Source of the DNA: an uncultured Gammaproteobacteria bacterium
Lineage (GTDB): Bacteria; Pseudomonadota; Gammaproteobacteria; Steroidobacterales; GCA-2729495
NCBI GenBank assembly: GCA_937958785.1
Contig: CALGMY010000239.1
Coordinates: 1 to 7,191, forward strand
DNA length: 7,191 bases
Direction: 5' to 3'
Of the stretch, positions 6,279-7,191 are shown piece by piece. The first letter of the stretch is position 1. The number at the start of each line of letters is the position of its first letter. The position numbers and the translations under genes are program-made. The notes under the pieces were generated by a model. It was not told the DNA's origin. It saw only the letters and a program-made list of their open reading frames with translations, and ran no database searches.

Positions 6279-7142
6279 ATGCGAGTGCTCCGCCCCCTGC
6301 ACGTCTTCCTGTCCGTCCTCGTGCCCCTGCTGGGGGGCTGCACCTCGGCGGCCTTCCTCGCGGCCAATGCGCCGAGTGCCTTCGGCCCCCACGAGCGCAT
6401 CGCTGGCCTCGCTTACGGCACCGCCGATCGCCAGAGGCTGGATGTGTACATGCCCGGGGACAAGGCCCCGACCCCGCGGCCGGTCGTCGTCTTCATCCAC
6501 GGCGGCAGCTGGCAGTGGGGCTCGAAGGACCAGTACCGGTTCGTCGGCGCGGCACTCGCCGAGAAGGGCTTCGTCGCCGTCGTGCCCAACTACCGCCTGA
6601 GCCCGGAGGTGCGCTTCCCGGCCTTCGTCCACGACGCTGCCGCGGCGGTGGCCTGGACGCTCGACCACATTGCCGACTACGGCGGCGATCCGGGGCGCGT
6701 GTTCGTCATGGGCCACTCGGCGGGCGCCCACTCGGCCCTGCTGGTGGCCCTGGACGAGCGCTACCTGGCTGCCGCAGGTGCGAGTGCCACCGACCTCAAG
6801 GGCGTGATCGGCCTTTCCGGGCCCTACGACTTCGCGATCGACGACCCGGCGTTCCGGCCGATCTTCGGCTCGCCCGCCGACCCTGCCGAGACCCAGCCCG
6901 TGCGTTTCGCCCGGGGGGACGCGCCGCCGCTCCTGCTGGTCCACGGCACCGGGGACCGGGTCTGCTGGCCGACCAATTCGATCCGCCTGACGGAGCGGGT
7001 CCGGAAGGCGGGCGGGCTGGTGGAGCTGCGGCTGTACCCGGGCCTCGGCCACGGCGACACCGTCGGTGCATTCACCCGGCTGCGGCGCGGGGCGGCGCCC
7101 ACGCTGGATGACGTGGCCGCCTTCGTGACGGGTATCCCGTAG
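6279..7142 (+). CDS. Predicted lipoprotein alpha/beta-hydrolase (esterase, BD-FAE/Abhydrolase_3-like)
   Basis: A 287-aa serine hydrolase of the alpha/beta fold, related to carboxylesterase, BD-FAE and kynurenine-formamidase-like enzymes; the substrate cannot be told. The N-terminus looks like a lipoprotein signal: Arg2/Arg5, a hydrophobic run, then the lipobox LGGC with Cys21 as the lipidation site, so the enzyme would be membrane-anchored outside the cytoplasm. The oxyanion block HGGSW is at 74-78, PNYRLSP at 103-109, and the nucleophile elbow GHSAG places Ser147. Asp226 in HGTGDRV and His258 in GLGHGD complete the likely triad. The ATG at 6279 is chosen because it gives an intact signal sequence; the open frame extends to 6033 but that part runs antisense to the DUF1838 gene. 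The ribosome site is weak and may be folded into the hairpin at 6251-6266. It is divergent from the DUF1838 operon, and its TAG stop belongs to a REP-like element. Confidence 0.9.
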   Translation: MRVLRPLHVFLSVLVPLLGGCTSAAFLAANAPSAFGPHERIAGLAYGTADRQRLDVYMPGDKAPTPRPVVVFIHGGSWQWGSKDQYRFVGAALAEKGFVAVVPNYRLSPEVRFPAFVHDAAAAVAWTLDHIADYGGDPGRVFVMGHSAGAHSALLVALDERYLAAAGASATDLKGVIGLSGPYDFAIDDPAFRPIFGSPADPAETQPVRFARGDAPPLLLVHGTGDRVCWPTNSIRLTERVRKAGGLVELRLYPGLGHGDTVGAFTRLRRGAAPTLDDVAAFVTGIP

Positions 7143-7164
7143 GAGCGGCTTCAGCCGCGACGGG
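7139..7164 (+). repeat. REP-like palindrome with GTAG head
   Basis: GTAG at 7139-7142 is followed by a hairpin with arms GCGGC (7145-7149) and GCCGC (7154-7158) around the loop TTCA (the arms can extend by a T-A pair), then GACGGG. A GTAG head plus a short GC hairpin is the standard form of REP elements mobilised by RAYT (TnpA-REP) transposases in Pseudomonas, Xanthomonas and Stenotrophomonas. The head overlaps the last Pro codon and supplies the TAG stop of the esterase gene. Only one copy is in view, so membership of a genome-wide family is inferred. It may also protect the transcript end or weakly terminate. Confidence 0.7.
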
Positions 7165-7191
7165 ATTTCCCCTTCGCTCGCTAGATGAACA

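Noticed and set aside
6200..6400. N-terminal extension of the DUF1838 frame up to ATG 6400
   Set aside because: The 67 extra residues are Arg-rich, overlap the esterase start in antisense, and would place the Tat motif too deep. GTG 6199 has a good ribosome site.
3221..7142. Possible defence, phage or mobile island
   Set aside because: No nuclease, toxin, integrase, transposase or phage gene is present, and all six genes share the same high GC and codon style.
7162..7171. Small inverted repeat GGGA-TT-TCCC after the REP-like element
   Set aside because: A four-base stem with a two-base loop is too weak and too common to call a terminator or a second REP arm. The sequence to the right edge shows nothing else.

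Overview
The window is dense, very GC-rich bacterial chromosome with short or negative gaps between genes. Partial glnE, a small CHCC zinc-finger protein and the LPS heptose epimerase HldD point to a Gram-negative proteobacterium. A GTAG-headed palindrome at the right edge, of the REP type common in Xanthomonas, Stenotrophomonas and Pseudomonas relatives, favours a high-GC gammaproteobacterium. This is an inference from gene content and the repeat, not a taxonomic assignment.

Left block, plus strand (1-3242): the last ~690 codons of glnE (glutamine synthetase adenylyltransferase/deadenylylase, open at the left edge) overlap a 74-aa zf-CHCC protein by 20 bp. After a 19-bp gap comes hldD, which makes ADP-L-glycero-D-manno-heptose for the LPS inner core. 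These are housekeeping genes that probably share a transcript.

Middle block, minus strand (6199-3221, read right to left): a three-gene accessory operon. It encodes a Tat-signal DUF1838 protein, a class I SAM-methyltransferase of the Methyltransf_24 type four bases downstream, and a GT1-family (UGT/macrolide-type) glycosyltransferase 26 bp further on. The last gene runs tail-to-tail into hldD with a 22-bp overlap of coding sequence.

Right block, plus strand (6279-7142): a predicted lipoprotein alpha/beta-hydrolase (esterase-like) is divergent from the operon across a 79-bp region holding a perfect 6-bp-stem hairpin. Its stop codon lies in the GTAG head of a REP-like palindrome.

Functionally, the glycosyltransferase and methyltransferase look like cytoplasmic tailoring enzymes for a small molecule or lipid, while the DUF1838 protein and the esterase are predicted to act beyond the inner membrane. 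Whether the four form one pathway is a hypothesis. No RNA genes, CRISPR arrays, insertion sequences or phage genes were seen, and no gap exceeds 300 bases.
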